A stretch of DNA of 64,000 bases from DASRFA01 sp035651755 (GTDB taxonomy: Bacteria > Desulfobacterota > Binatia > UBA12015). Position numbers and translations under genes: made by a program. Below, piece by piece: positions 55,624 to 64,000 of the stretch (position 1 is the first letter of the stretch; each line of letters begins with the position of its first letter). The DNA is taken from NCBI GenBank assembly GCA_035651755.1, contig DASRFA010000018.1, positions 1-64,000 on the forward strand. Direction: 5' to 3'. The notes beneath the pieces were generated by a model. The model made no database searches, was not told the origin of the DNA, and saw only the letters and a program-made list of their open reading frames with translations.

Positions 55624-56889
55624 ATGAAGACGGCAGACGAACGGGCTCGGACGGACGAGACGGAAGGGCAGGACGAGCGCGATCCGTTCGCAACCTTCGA
55701 CGAGTCGGTGGGCGCCGGCCAGGTCCGGAATCCCTATCCCAAGCTGGGCGACCTCCGGCGCGAGTGCCCGGTCTACCACGGCAAGCTCCACCGGGCGTTC
55801 GACCTGCCCGACATGCACGAGCTCATCCCGGGTGCCAGCGACCACTTCGCGGCGCTCAGCTGGGACGCGGTCACGCAGGTCCTGCTCGACGGCCAGACCT
55901 TCTCGTCGTCCGGCTACTCGGCGTCGATGGGTCTGGTGATGGGCCACAGCATCCTCGAGATGGACGAGCCCGAGCACCGCCGCTACCGGTCGCTCATCCA
56001 GCAGGCGTTCACGCTGAAGGCGATGGAGCGATGGGAGCGCGACATCGTCGCGCCGATCGTGAACGCGCTGATCGACCGCTTCGTCGACCGGGGCCGCGCC
56101 GACCTCGTTCGCGAGCTCACCTTTCCGTTCCCGATCCAGGTCATCGCGGGGATGCTCGGACTGCCCGAGGAGGACCTGCCGCAGTTCCATCGCCTGGCGG
56201 TCGAGCTCATCTCGATCGCGGTCGACATCCCGCGCGGCTTCGCCGCGTCGCAGGGCCTGCGCGACTACTTCGCCGGGATCCTGGAGCGCCGCCGCGCGGA
56301 GCCGCGCGACGACGTGATCAGCATGCTCGCGCAGGCCGAGCTCGACGGCCAGCGCTTGACGGACGAGGAGATCTTCGCGTTCCTCCGCCTGCTCCTGCCG
56401 GCGGGCGCCGAGACGACGTACCGCTCGTCGAGCAACCTGCTGCTCGGACTCCTCGAGAACCCCGATCAGCTGCGCGCGCTGCGCGACGACCGCTCGCTCA
56501 TGCGCCAGGCGATCGAGGAAGGGCTCCGCTGGGAGGCGCCGCTCACCGGCATCGCGCGCCTCGCGACGCGCGACGTGGAGGTCGCGGGCGTCAAGATCGC
56601 GAAGGGCTCGGTCGTGAGCGTGTGCATGGGCGCCGCGAACCACGACGAGACCCGCTGGGAGTCGCCGGAGCGCTTCGACATCTTCCGGACGCCGAAGCCG
56701 CACGTCGCGTTCGCGACCGGCCCGCACACCTGCCTCGGAATGCACCTGGCGCGGATGGAGACGACGGTCGCGCTGAACGCGGTCCTGGACCGCCTCCCGA
56801 ACCTGCGGCTCGACCCGGACGCGGAGGACGTGCACATCACGGGGCTCGGCTTCCGCGCGCCCCGGAAGCTGCCGGTCGTGTTCGGCTGA
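55624..56889 (+). CDS. Cytochrome P450
   Basis: A 421-residue soluble P450. The heme motif is FATGPHTCLGMHLAR with Cys 370, the I-helix is LPAGAETTYRSSS (the A/G-G-x-x-T oxygen-activation motif), and the K-helix is EEGLRWEAP (ExxR). It is a monooxygenase that needs external ferredoxin and reductase, which are not in the window. ATG 55624 is chosen with GACGAGG upstream; the frame opens earlier at 55555. It lies in a plus-strand series before a molybdopterin oxidoreductase and an acyl-CoA synthetase, at about 175 and 245 bases, too far to be sure of one transcript. Confidence 0.93.
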   Translation: MKTADERARTDETEGQDERDPFATFDESVGAGQVRNPYPKLGDLRRECPVYHGKLHRAFDLPDMHELIPGASDHFAALSWDAVTQVLLDGQTFSSSGYSASMGLVMGHSILEMDEPEHRRYRSLIQQAFTLKAMERWERDIVAPIVNALIDRFVDRGRADLVRELTFPFPIQVIAGMLGLPEEDLPQFHRLAVELISIAVDIPRGFAASQGLRDYFAGILERRRAEPRDDVISMLAQAELDGQRLTDEEIFAFLRLLLPAGAETTYRSSSNLLLGLLENPDQLRALRDDRSLMRQAIEEGLRWEAPLTGIARLATRDVEVAGVKIAKGSVVSVCMGAANHDETRWESPERFDIFRTPKPHVAFATGPHTCLGMHLARMETTVALNAVLDRLPNLRLDPDAEDVHITGLGFRAPRKLPVVFG

Positions 56890-57063
56890 AGCCCGAGCTC
56901 CGCTCCGAGGAAGTCGCGCATGTGCACGTAGAGGTTGTCGCCGAAGCGCCGTGTCGCCGCGGCGCCACTCCGGTTGGGCGCGCCGGTACCGATCTTGCCT
57001 GAGGTCGGGTGAAATCGAATGATCGGCCGCGTCGGCGACGCGGCCATCCACCCGGGAGGCGAA

Positions 57064-59262
57064 ATGGCAACGACGGTGTTGCGGAGCTGCAACCTGTGCG
57101 AGGCGGGCTGCGGCCTCAAATTCGAGGTCGAGGGCAGCGAGATCCTCTCGGTCGCGCCCGATCACGACGACCCGCAATCCCGCGGCTACGTCTGCCCGAA
57201 GGGGCTCGCGATCGCGGACGTGCACCGCGATCCCGACCGTCTCCGGCGGCCCGTCCGGCGCGCGGCCGACGGCTCGTTCCATGAAATCTCGTGGGACGAG
57301 GCGTTCGAGCTCGCCGGCGCGCGCCTGCGCGAGATCCGATCGCGCCACGGCGCGGACGCGATCGCCGCCTACTTCGGGAATCCGCTCGTCCACAACTACA
57401 GCGGCATCATCATGGCGGGCTCGCTCCTGAACGCGCTCGGGACCAAGAACCGGACGAGCGCGGGATCGCAGGACACGTCGCCCCGCTTCGCCGCCTCCCA
57501 TCACCTCTACGGGAGCACGCTCGTCGCGCCGGTTCCGGACCTCGACCACACCGACTACTTCCTGTGCATCGGCGCGAACCCGGCGGTGTCGCAGGGCAGC
57601 GCGATGGTGACGCCCGACGTCAAGTCGCGCCTGCGCGACGTGCGCGCGCGCGGCGGGAAGGTCGTCGTCGTCGATCCGCGCGCGAGCGAAACGGCGAAGC
57701 TCGCCGACGAGCACGTCTTCATCCGCCCGGGCGGCGACGCGGCGTTTGTCCTGTCACTCCTGCAGGCCCTCGTCGCGTCCGGCGAAGCCGACGTGAACGC
57801 GCTGCGCGACTCCGCGACCGGGTGGGAGGACGTCGAGCCGCGGCTCGCCCCATTCTCGCCCGAAGCGACCGCGGGCCTCACGAGAGTCGATCCGGAGACG
57901 ACCCGGCGCATCGCGCGCGAGCTCGCCGTGGCCGCGCGAAGCGTCGTCTACACGCGCGTCGGGACCTGCAACAACGCGTGGGGCACGCTCGCGACCTGGG
58001 CGAACGACGTCCTGAACCTCGCGCTCGGAAGCCTCGGCGCGCCCGGCGGCGCGATGTTTCCCGAGCCCGCGCTCGACGGCAGCCAGTTCGTCCGCCTGGG
58101 CGGCATGAACGGCCACGCGCGCTGGCGAAGCCGCGTCCGCGGCCTGCCCGAGACCGGCTGCGACCTCCCGGCGTCGATCCTCGCCGAGGAGATGGAGACG
58201 CCGGGCGACGGCCAGGTGCGGGCGCTCGTCACGATCGCCGGCAACCCGGTGCTGTCGACGCCGAACGGACGCCGCCTCGAGCGCGCGCTCGGGCAGCTCG
58301 AGTTCATGGTTTCGGTCGACCTCTACGTGAACGAGACGACCCGCCACGCCGACGTCATCCTTCCGCCGAGCTGGTCGCTCGCCGAGGACCACTCCGAGCC
58401 GCTCACGCCGAGCTTCTCGCTCCGGAACCACGTCCGCTGGTGCGCGCCCGTGGTCCCGCGCGCCGAGGGCGAGCTCGCCGACTGGCAGATCCTCCTGCGC
58501 CTCAGCGAGCAGCTCGGCGGCGGGCCGTTCGGACGGAAGTGGCTCGACCGCGGCGCGCGCGTCGCGCGCGCTCTCGGCTGGCGCTACGACCCCGAGCGCG
58601 CGCTCGACCTGCTGCTCCGGATCGGACCGCACGGCGATCGCTTCCTGCCCTGGAGGGACGGGCTCCGCCTGGCGAAGGTCAAGGCGTCGCCGTACGGCGT
58701 CGACCTCGGGCCGGCGCGCCCTGGGTTCCGCCACCGCGTGCAGCACGCCGACGGCAAGGTCCATCTCGCCGCGGGGCCGTTCTTCGAGGCGATGGAGGCG
58801 CTCGGCGCGGAGGTCGAGCGGGCGCGCGGCCGATCGGCGAACGGCGAGCTGCTCTTGATCGGCCGGCGCGAGCTCCGGTCGAACAACTCGTGGATGCACA
58901 ACGTCCCGGCGCTGGTCGCCGGGCGCGAGCGCTGCGTGCTGCTCGTCCACCCGACCGACGCCGCGCGCGCCGGGCTCCGCGACAGCCAGCCCGCGCTGCT
59001 CGAAAGCCGCGTCCACTCGGGCGTCGTCCCGGTGCGCGTCACCGAGGACATCATGCCCGGCGTGGTGAGCCTGCCGCACGGGTGGGGACACGCGGCGAGC
59101 GCGCCGTGGCAGTCGACCGCCGGATCGCACGCGGGCGTCTCGGCGAACGACTTCACGGACGACGCGCGCGTCGAGGGCGTCGTCGGGCAATCCATCCTGA
59201 ACGGCGTGCCGGTCCGGCTACGGCCGGTCGGCCACACGCCGCCGGCGACGCCGACGGCGTAG
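57064..59262 (+). CDS. Molybdopterin-dependent oxidoreductase (DMSO-reductase family)
   Basis: A 732-residue molybdopterin enzyme. The N-terminal [4Fe-4S] site is C9-x2-C12-x3-C16-x27-C44 (SCNLCEAGCG ... YVCPKG). The two large molybdopterin domains follow, with a C-terminal MGD-binding domain (LLLIGRRELRSNNSWMHN, VSLPHGWGHA). No TAT signal is visible, so it is probably cytosolic. The reaction is not predictable from sequence. ATG 57064 has GGGAGG at five bases. It stands between the P450 and the acyl-CoA synthetase. Confidence 0.93.
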   Translation: MATTVLRSCNLCEAGCGLKFEVEGSEILSVAPDHDDPQSRGYVCPKGLAIADVHRDPDRLRRPVRRAADGSFHEISWDEAFELAGARLREIRSRHGADAIAAYFGNPLVHNYSGIIMAGSLLNALGTKNRTSAGSQDTSPRFAASHHLYGSTLVAPVPDLDHTDYFLCIGANPAVSQGSAMVTPDVKSRLRDVRARGGKVVVVDPRASETAKLADEHVFIRPGGDAAFVLSLLQALVASGEADVNALRDSATGWEDVEPRLAPFSPEATAGLTRVDPETTRRIARELAVAARSVVYTRVGTCNNAWGTLATWANDVLNLALGSLGAPGGAMFPEPALDGSQFVRLGGMNGHARWRSRVRGLPETGCDLPASILAEEMETPGDGQVRALVTIAGNPVLSTPNGRRLERALGQLEFMVSVDLYVNETTRHADVILPPSWSLAEDHSEPLTPSFSLRNHVRWCAPVVPRAEGELADWQILLRLSEQLGGGPFGRKWLDRGARVARALGWRYDPERALDLLLRIGPHGDRFLPWRDGLRLAKVKASPYGVDLGPARPGFRHRVQHADGKVHLAAGPFFEAMEALGAEVERARGRSANGELLLIGRRELRSNNSWMHNVPALVAGRERCVLLVHPTDAARAGLRDSQPALLESRVHSGVVPVRVTEDIMPGVVSLPHGWGHAASAPWQSTAGSHAGVSANDFTDDARVEGVVGQSILNGVPVRLRPVGHTPPATPTA

Positions 59263-59507
59263 CAACGCGCTCGGACTGGGACGCCCCTCCGGAGGGTCCC
59301 GATCGACCCGGTCGGCGTCGGGAAGACGGACACCTCGCGGACGTTCCGCGTAGCCGACCTGATCGCTCACGCGGTCCGTCCACCGCCGCTTGCGCGCCCG
59401 AGCGGCTTCGCGTACCGGGCGAGAACGCGGCGAGCGCCCCCTCGGGCGGACGACCTCGCGCGACCCGCTTCACATCCGGATCGCCGCGCCCATCCTCGGA
59501 GAACAGC

Positions 59508-61325
59508 ATGTCGACCGCACCCACGATCAATGCACCCTTCTGGCTCGGTCCCCAGATCGAGGCGCGCGCCGAGCACCCGGAGGTCGCGTCGCGCGTCTTC
59601 CTGCGAAAGGACGGCCGGACCTGGACGTTCCGGCAGTACCGGAACGAATCGGTGCGCGTCGCGCACCTCCTGCAGCGGCGCCTCGGGGCGATCGACGACG
59701 CGCGCCCCGGGCACGTCGCGATGGTGCTCGAGAACCATCCCGAGCTGCTCTTTCTCTACGGCGGCTGCGGCTACGCCGGGCTCACGCTCTTCGGCGTGAA
59801 CACGGGGCTCCGCGGCGAGACGCTCTCGGGCGTGCTCAACCAGTCGCGCGCGCGGGTCGCGGTCGTCGACCAGCGCTTCCAGGACGAGTTCGAGAAGATC
59901 CGCGGCGATCTCCGCCACATCGCGCCGGAGAACGTCGTCTACGTCCGGACCGGCGACGGCGAGCTGGCCGGCCCCGATCTCATGGAGTGCGCGACGGCGG
60001 AAGTCGGGGCCGACGGCGAGAAGCTCGCGCCGCCGTCCGTCGACGTCAAGCCGGAGCAGCCGATCGTCGTCATCTACACCTCGGGGACGACCGGCCTCCC
60101 GAAGGGCATCGTCAACAACCACGCGAAGATGCTGCTCATCGGCATGGCGGTGTCGCAGAACCTGCAGCTCGGACCCGAGGACGTCGGCTACGCGTGCATG
60201 CCGCTCTTCCACTCGAACTCGCTCTACCTGTGCTACCAGCCGGCGCTGCAGGTGTGTGGCAGCTTCGCGATCCGCGAGCGCTTCAGCGCGAGCAAGTTCG
60301 TGCCCGACGTGTTCGACCACGGCGTCACCTTCTGGAACTACGTCGGCGAGCCCGTGCACTACGTGCTGGTCGCGCTCGAGAAGCAGTTCGGCGGCGACGT
60401 CGATCGGATCCATCGCGAGATCACGAACGATCCGCGGAACAAGCTCCGCTACGCGCTCGGCAACGGCGCGGCGGCGCCGGACATCGAGCGCTTCACCGAC
60501 TGGCTCGGGCTCGAGGACATGTTCGAGCTCTACGGATCGACCGAGGCGGCCATCAGCACGTTCCGGAAGAAGGGCGACCCGCGCGGCTCCGTCGGCGAGG
60601 TGACGGACCCCGCCGTCAAGATCCTGAACGAGCGCGGCGACGAGTGCCCGAACGCCGACATCGGCCCCGACGGCAAGATCCGGAACTACGCGGACGCGGT
60701 CGGCGAGATCTGCCGCGTCGCGGCGGACACCGGCCTCTTCCAGGGCTACTTCGACAACCCGGGCGCGAACACGTCGAAGTACCGCGACGGCGTCTACCAC
60801 TCGGGCGACCTCGGCCACATCGTCGAGCGCGAGGGCAAGCGCTTCCTCTTCTTCGACGGCCGCACCGACGACTGGATCCGGAAGGACGGCGAGAACTTCT
60901 CGGCGCTCCAGGTCGCGCGCCTCGTGCAGGAGCACCCCGACGTCGTGCTCGCCGCCGCCTACGGCGTCCCGTGCAGCGTATCGGACGAGCTCGTCATGGT
61001 CGCGCTCAAGATCCGCCCGGGCGCGTCGTTCGACCCCAAGGCGTTCTTCGAGTTCTGCGACGACCAGGTCGTGAACGGCGGCATGGACAAGAAGTGGTTC
61101 CCCGACTTCGTGCGGCTGGTCGACGAGTTCGAGTACACGCAGACCGAGAAGATCCTCGTCCGGAACCTGAAGCGCGTGCACTTCGACCGGAAGCGCCTCC
61201 CGAGCGAGCCCATCTACTTCCGGACGCGCGGCGACAAGGCGTTCCGCCCGCTCGGCGCTGCCGATTACGCGGCGCTGCGCGACGAGTTCGCGAAGGCGGA
61301 GAAGCTCGACCTGCTCGACCGCTGA
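59508..61325 (+). CDS. AMP-dependent acyl-CoA synthetase, long-chain or steroid type
   Basis: A 605-residue ANL-superfamily ligase. The ATP motif is YTSGTTGLPKG, then CMPLFHSNSLYL, ELYGSTEAA and the C-terminal hinge FDGRTDDWIRKDGENFS. The EYTQTEKILVRNLKR block bears the catalytic Lys near the end. The DGRTDDWIRK pattern is like FATP/FadD17-type synthetases acting on long-chain or steroid side-chain acids. It activates a carboxylic acid to acyl-CoA. ATG 59508 starts the domain; the frame is open for another 740 codons upstream as a shadow. It follows the molybdopterin enzyme after about 245 bases. Confidence 0.92.
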   Translation: MSTAPTINAPFWLGPQIEARAEHPEVASRVFLRKDGRTWTFRQYRNESVRVAHLLQRRLGAIDDARPGHVAMVLENHPELLFLYGGCGYAGLTLFGVNTGLRGETLSGVLNQSRARVAVVDQRFQDEFEKIRGDLRHIAPENVVYVRTGDGELAGPDLMECATAEVGADGEKLAPPSVDVKPEQPIVVIYTSGTTGLPKGIVNNHAKMLLIGMAVSQNLQLGPEDVGYACMPLFHSNSLYLCYQPALQVCGSFAIRERFSASKFVPDVFDHGVTFWNYVGEPVHYVLVALEKQFGGDVDRIHREITNDPRNKLRYALGNGAAAPDIERFTDWLGLEDMFELYGSTEAAISTFRKKGDPRGSVGEVTDPAVKILNERGDECPNADIGPDGKIRNYADAVGEICRVAADTGLFQGYFDNPGANTSKYRDGVYHSGDLGHIVEREGKRFLFFDGRTDDWIRKDGENFSALQVARLVQEHPDVVLAAAYGVPCSVSDELVMVALKIRPGASFDPKAFFEFCDDQVVNGGMDKKWFPDFVRLVDEFEYTQTEKILVRNLKRVHFDRKRLPSEPIYFRTRGDKAFRPLGAADYAALRDEFAKAEKLDLLDR

Positions 61326-61839
61326 GCGCGCGGCCGGACCGCGGCGCGATGCGCGAGACGGGGGAAACGACCTGTCGTGCGCCGTCGTCGTCCGCCCGGA
61401 CGGCTCCGTCGGAGCGCGTCGTACCCGCGGGTGCGGACGTGGTGCTCGGCTACCTCGCGCGCCTCCATTCTTGATCGCCGCGCGCGCGGCGTTGTCGCGT
61501 TTCCCGCCCACCGAGGGCGCGACGGTCCGATGACGACGTGCCGGCATGCGACACCGGAGCGCGCAGTGTGCTCGGCAATCCGGACGATGCCCCGGACGCG
61601 TAACGGGGGCGATGACCCCGCTCGCGTCGGCAAACGACGACCTGGATCGCCGCGGCGCGGCATACGTGAACGTGCGGCCACATCGCTCCGCACCGACGGA
61701 TTTTCGCCGGCGAGACCTGCAAAGCGCGCTTGGCGAAATGCCAAGGACAGGCGGCACGAGCGCCCGCACGTGCGTGGCTCGCTCCGCAACACCGCTGGTT
61801 TTCCGAGGCGGCACGTCGGTTGCATGCGCGGTCGCCACG
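61326..61839. other. Intergenic gap with no recognised feature
   Basis: 514 bases between the acyl-CoA synthetase and the exported TPR-like protein. Short ORFs occur in several frames but none has a signal peptide, domain or Shine-Dalgarno sequence that would support it. The region is somewhat less GC-biased near 61600-61750. No tRNA, hairpin with T-tract or repeat copy was seen. Confidence 0.6.
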
Positions 61840-62355
61840 ATGTCGCTCCGACGAACCACGTTCATGCTCGCGGCGGCGGTGTGCGCGGCGCTCGCGTCGC
61901 GATCGCCCGCGCTCGCGGCGCCGACCGCGGCGGACTCCGGCTCGCCTTCGGTCGCAGCCCTCACGATCTGCGAGCAGGCCGATCGCGCGTCGGGCGAAGA
62001 GAAGACGCGTCTCCTCGATCGTGGTCTCGAGCTGGCCGAGCAGGCCGTCGATCGCGACGGCTCCGACGCGAAGGCTCACTTCGCCGTATTCTGCAATCTC
62101 GGCAAGAAGACGCAGAGCGCCGGTCCGAGCGTCCGTCAAGTCTTCGTGATCGATCGCCTGAAGCGCGAGATCGACTCCGCGCTGAAGCTCTCGCCCGACG
62201 ATCCCGCGATGCTCACCGCGAAGGGCGCGTTCCTCATGAAGCTCCCCTCGCTCCTCGGCGGCGACGAAGAGGAGGGCAAAGCGCTGCTCCACAAGGCCCT
62301 CAGCAAGGACCCGAACAACCAGGTCGCGCGTCGGTACTTGTCGCAAGAAGAGTAG
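61840..62355 (+). CDS. Exported TPR-like protein
   Basis: A 171-residue protein with a signal peptide (MSLRRTTFMLAAAVCAALAS, cleavage near ALAAP about residue 27). The mature part has TPR-type helix pairs: GLELAEQAVDRDGSDAKAHF, then ALKLSPDDPAMLTAKG and KALLHKALSKDPNNQVARRY. Such proteins mediate protein-protein contacts in the periplasm. ATG 61840 starts the signal peptide; the frame extends upstream to 61546 as low-complexity sequence. It is convergent with the GST gene. The partner is unknown. Confidence 0.75.
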   Translation: MSLRRTTFMLAAAVCAALASRSPALAAPTAADSGSPSVAALTICEQADRASGEEKTRLLDRGLELAEQAVDRDGSDAKAHFAVFCNLGKKTQSAGPSVRQVFVIDRLKREIDSALKLSPDDPAMLTAKGAFLMKLPSLLGGDEEEGKALLHKALSKDPNNQVARRYLSQEE

Positions 62356-62392
62356 ACGGCTCTCCGTTCGCCGCGGCCCGCCCCGAGGTCGA

Positions 62393-63172
62393 TCACGCAA
62401 TCTCGTGGGCCATGCGGATATTCTTCTTGGCTAGCCCGTCGACGACGATCTGCAGGCCGCCGGTCCGGATCGTCCACTCCAACCGATGGTCGCGGTACTC
62501 GCGGATGAAGGCGCCCGACTCGACCAGCGGCCCGAGGTTCTGGAACGACGCCATCACCTGCGCGACCGCCTCCGTGCACTTCCGCGTGCTGTCCCGCTCG
62601 CTCGCGCGCCCGAACCAGGCGGCGAGGCGCGACCCCGCCGGCGGCGCGTGGCCGAAGCCCGCGGAGCCCGCGACGTAGGGCCACACCGACAGGTCGCCCC
62701 ACCCGAACGCGTCGCCGTTGAACCACGGACGATCGCCGAGCTCGCGCTCGAGCCAGCGGTGCACGCCCGCGATCTGCTGCGCCGCGCGGGCCGTCATGCT
62801 CGATGCGAGGTCACCGGTCGCGCGACCGAAGACGGCGATCTCGGCGAGCCCCCAGTTGATCGCCTCGAAGTACGTGTCGCACTGGTCTTCGATCATCCGG
62901 ACGCGCGCGCGATCGCGCGCCGAGGACGGGCGGAGCGCCGGGTCGGGCCAGCGGTCCTCGACGTACTCGAGGATGACGGTCGAGTCGAAGACGGTGAAGT
63001 CGCCATCGATCAGGCTCGGCACCTCGCGCCGCGGGCTCGAGCCGAGGAACTCCGGCTCCGGGTCGCCGAAGAGGTTCGGGATCTTCGCCTCGAACGGGAT
63101 GCCCTTCTCGTAGAGGGCGATCTTCACCTTCTGCGCGTAGGGCGAGAGCGGATGCTCGAAGAGGGTCAGCAT
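62393..63172 (-). CDS. Glutathione S-transferase family protein
   Basis: A 259-residue GST. The thioredoxin-like N-domain has HPLSPYAQKVKIALYEKGIPFE with a Ser-Pro-Tyr start region, REVPSLIDGD with the cis-Pro, and FDSTVILEYVEDRW for the glutathione site; an all-helical C-domain follows. It may conjugate or reduce a small electrophile. The catalytic residue is probably Ser 10. ATG 63172 is used. It lies in a divergent arrangement with the PaaI thioesterase, separated by about 110 bases. Confidence 0.9.
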   Translation of the reverse strand: MLTLFEHPLSPYAQKVKIALYEKGIPFEAKIPNLFGDPEPEFLGSSPRREVPSLIDGDFTVFDSTVILEYVEDRWPDPALRPSSARDRARVRMIEDQCDTYFEAINWGLAEIAVFGRATGDLASSMTARAAQQIAGVHRWLERELGDRPWFNGDAFGWGDLSVWPYVAGSAGFGHAPPAGSRLAAWFGRASERDSTRKCTEAVAQVMASFQNLGPLVESGAFIREYRDHRLEWTIRTGGLQIVVDGLAKKNIRMAHEIA

Positions 63173-63282
63173 GGGCGTGTCCTACTACGAGCGGGCGCCG
63201 TCTGAACAGATGCCGCGGAATCGCCGCGCCGGCCCTTGACCGGGAGCGCGCTCCGCGACAGCACTGCGACGAGGAGCGCATC

Positions 63283-63759
63283 ATGAGCGACGAGCGACCG
63301 AAGACCGCACCCCGCTTCGAGGACCAGTTCGACCAGCGCATCGCCGACGCGATGATGAAGTCGAACGACAAGCCCGATGGCCTGCCGGGATTCCTCGGGG
63401 CGCGCTTCGTCCGGTTCGAGCCCGGCCGGCTCGTCGCCGAGATGGAGGTGAAGCCCGAGCTCATCACGATCGTCGGCGCGCTCCACGGCGGCGCCATGGC
63501 GGCGTTCGTCGACCACGTGATGGGCTGCGTCCTCTATCCGCTCATGAAGCGCGGACAATGGGCGGCGACGACCGAGTTCAAGCTCAACTATCTGAGCGCC
63601 GTGCGGAAGGGGAAGCTCGTCGCCGAATCGACCGTGATCGCGCTCACGTCGCGCACCGCGGTCGTCCGCGTGGACGTGGAGAACGAGGGGCGCCTCGCCT
63701 GCGTGGCGCAGGGAACGCTCCTCGTGTCCGAGCCGCCGGCCGCGAAGGAAAAGCAGTAG
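63283..63759 (+). CDS. PaaI-family thioesterase
   Basis: A 158-residue hotdog-fold thioesterase with the signature TIVGALHGGAMAAFVDHVMG (HGG motif and catalytic Asp) and TEFKLNYLSAVRKGKLVAES. It hydrolyses an acyl-CoA, often of an aromatic or other short acid. GAGGAGC precedes the ATG at about six bases. The neighbour GST is divergent. The substrate is unknown. Confidence 0.9.
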   Translation: MSDERPKTAPRFEDQFDQRIADAMMKSNDKPDGLPGFLGARFVRFEPGRLVAEMEVKPELITIVGALHGGAMAAFVDHVMGCVLYPLMKRGQWAATTEFKLNYLSAVRKGKLVAESTVIALTSRTAVVRVDVENEGRLACVAQGTLLVSEPPAAKEKQ

Positions 63760-63776
63760 CCGCTTCGGGCGAGCTT

Positions 63777-64000
63777 CTACGCCACCCGCCAGACGAGCTC
63801 GCGGTCGAGCGCGGGGCGATAGCAGCAGAAGCGACCGGTCGCGATCGATTCGTCGAGGAAGCGCCCGAGGCGCGGGTGGAGCGATCCGATCCGCCGGATC
63901 GCGTCGCGGATCGTCCGGGTGACGCTGACGCGCGCGCGCTCGATCGGCGCGCCGATCCGGCGCGGCCGCCCGCCGAGGCCGAGGGCGCGCGACAGCTCGC
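63777..64000 (-). CDS. C-terminal fragment of a larger gene (cut by the window edge)
   Basis: An open minus-strand frame runs from the edge to a TAG at 63777-63779, giving about 74 codons. Its sequence contains RPRRIGAPIERARVSVTRTI, IGSLHPRLGRFLDESIATGR and ends FCCYRPALDRELVWRVA. Endings of the type 'ERARxxVTRxIRxAxxRIxxxHPxLGxxLxxxIxTGxFCxYxP' occur at the C-terminus of large AAA-ATPase/adenylate-cyclase-like regulators; I recall this pattern but cannot check it. The rest lies outside the window. Confidence 0.5.
   Translation of the reverse strand, partial: ELSRALGLGGRPRRIGAPIERARVSVTRTIRDAIRRIGSLHPRLGRFLDESIATGRFCCYRPALDRELVWRVA

Noticed and set aside
55624..61325. A natural-product gene cluster
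   Set aside because: No polyketide, peptide-synthetase or terpene synthase gene is present, so the P450 series alone does not support this.

Overview
The window is very GC-rich DNA (bias strongest at third codon positions) from a free-living bacterium. Genes are dense, GTG starts are common, and many neighbours overlap by four bases (GTGA or ATGA). The set of TAT and lipoprotein signals, full-length cobalamin-dependent methionine synthase, acyl-CoA metabolism, P450, di-heme peroxidase and large hybrid histidine kinases fits a soil or aquatic Gram-negative of the broad Deltaproteobacteria/Myxococcota/Binatota type. This placement is an inference; no rRNA or tRNA gene was seen.

Layout. 1-2 kb: a thiolase-SDR pair (minus strand). 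2-20 kb: a cell-envelope region with three polytopic GT-C-type membrane proteins, three alkaline-phosphatase-superfamily 'sulfatases' that carry Thr where sulfatases carry the formylglycine Cys/Ser, an arylsulfotransferase-like lipoprotein, a YfhO-like protein, a secreted PHP-type metallohydrolase, a TMD-NBD ABC transporter and a histidine phosphatase. 20-32 kb: single housekeeping or accessory genes (YbaK, SRPBCC, YegD-like Hsp70, sterol desaturase, a three-PAS hybrid kinase, a HAD hydrolase coupled to a chagasin-like inhibitor, thioesterase, MATE pump, another GT-C protein). 32-42 kb: metH, a TAT-exported PIG-L deacetylase, a HGSNAT-like acyltransferase, a MOSC protein, an orphan molybdate/tungstate-type binding protein, and DUF420 coupled to a thioesterase. 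42-50 kb: a GT-C protein and an APC permease divergent from an operon of a PerR-like regulator, di-heme cytochrome c peroxidase, TAT metallophosphoesterase and monoheme cytochrome c. A perfect 18-bp palindrome lies between the permease and the regulator. 50-64 kb: a GAF kinase, an atypical crotonase, a second hybrid kinase with less GC-biased codons, a P450/molybdopterin oxidoreductase/acyl-CoA synthetase series, a TPR-like exported protein, a GST, a PaaI thioesterase and the C-terminus of an unidentified gene.

The most unusual items are these. (1) A short double-hairpin repeat occurs three times, once in frame inside a membrane-protein gene and twice just after genes; the third copy is degenerate and lacks one hairpin. 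(2) The cluster of Thr-nucleophile 'sulfatases' shares a terminal L-x-x-L-G-Y motif with the adjacent arylsulfotransferase-like protein. (3) The PerR-like/peroxidase/phosphoesterase/cytochrome operon has its own candidate operator.

Most long ORFs on the strands opposite these genes are Arg/Ala-rich shadows caused by GC bias and are omitted. Starts were chosen from Shine-Dalgarno sequences, signal peptides and overlaps, and several remain uncertain as stated.
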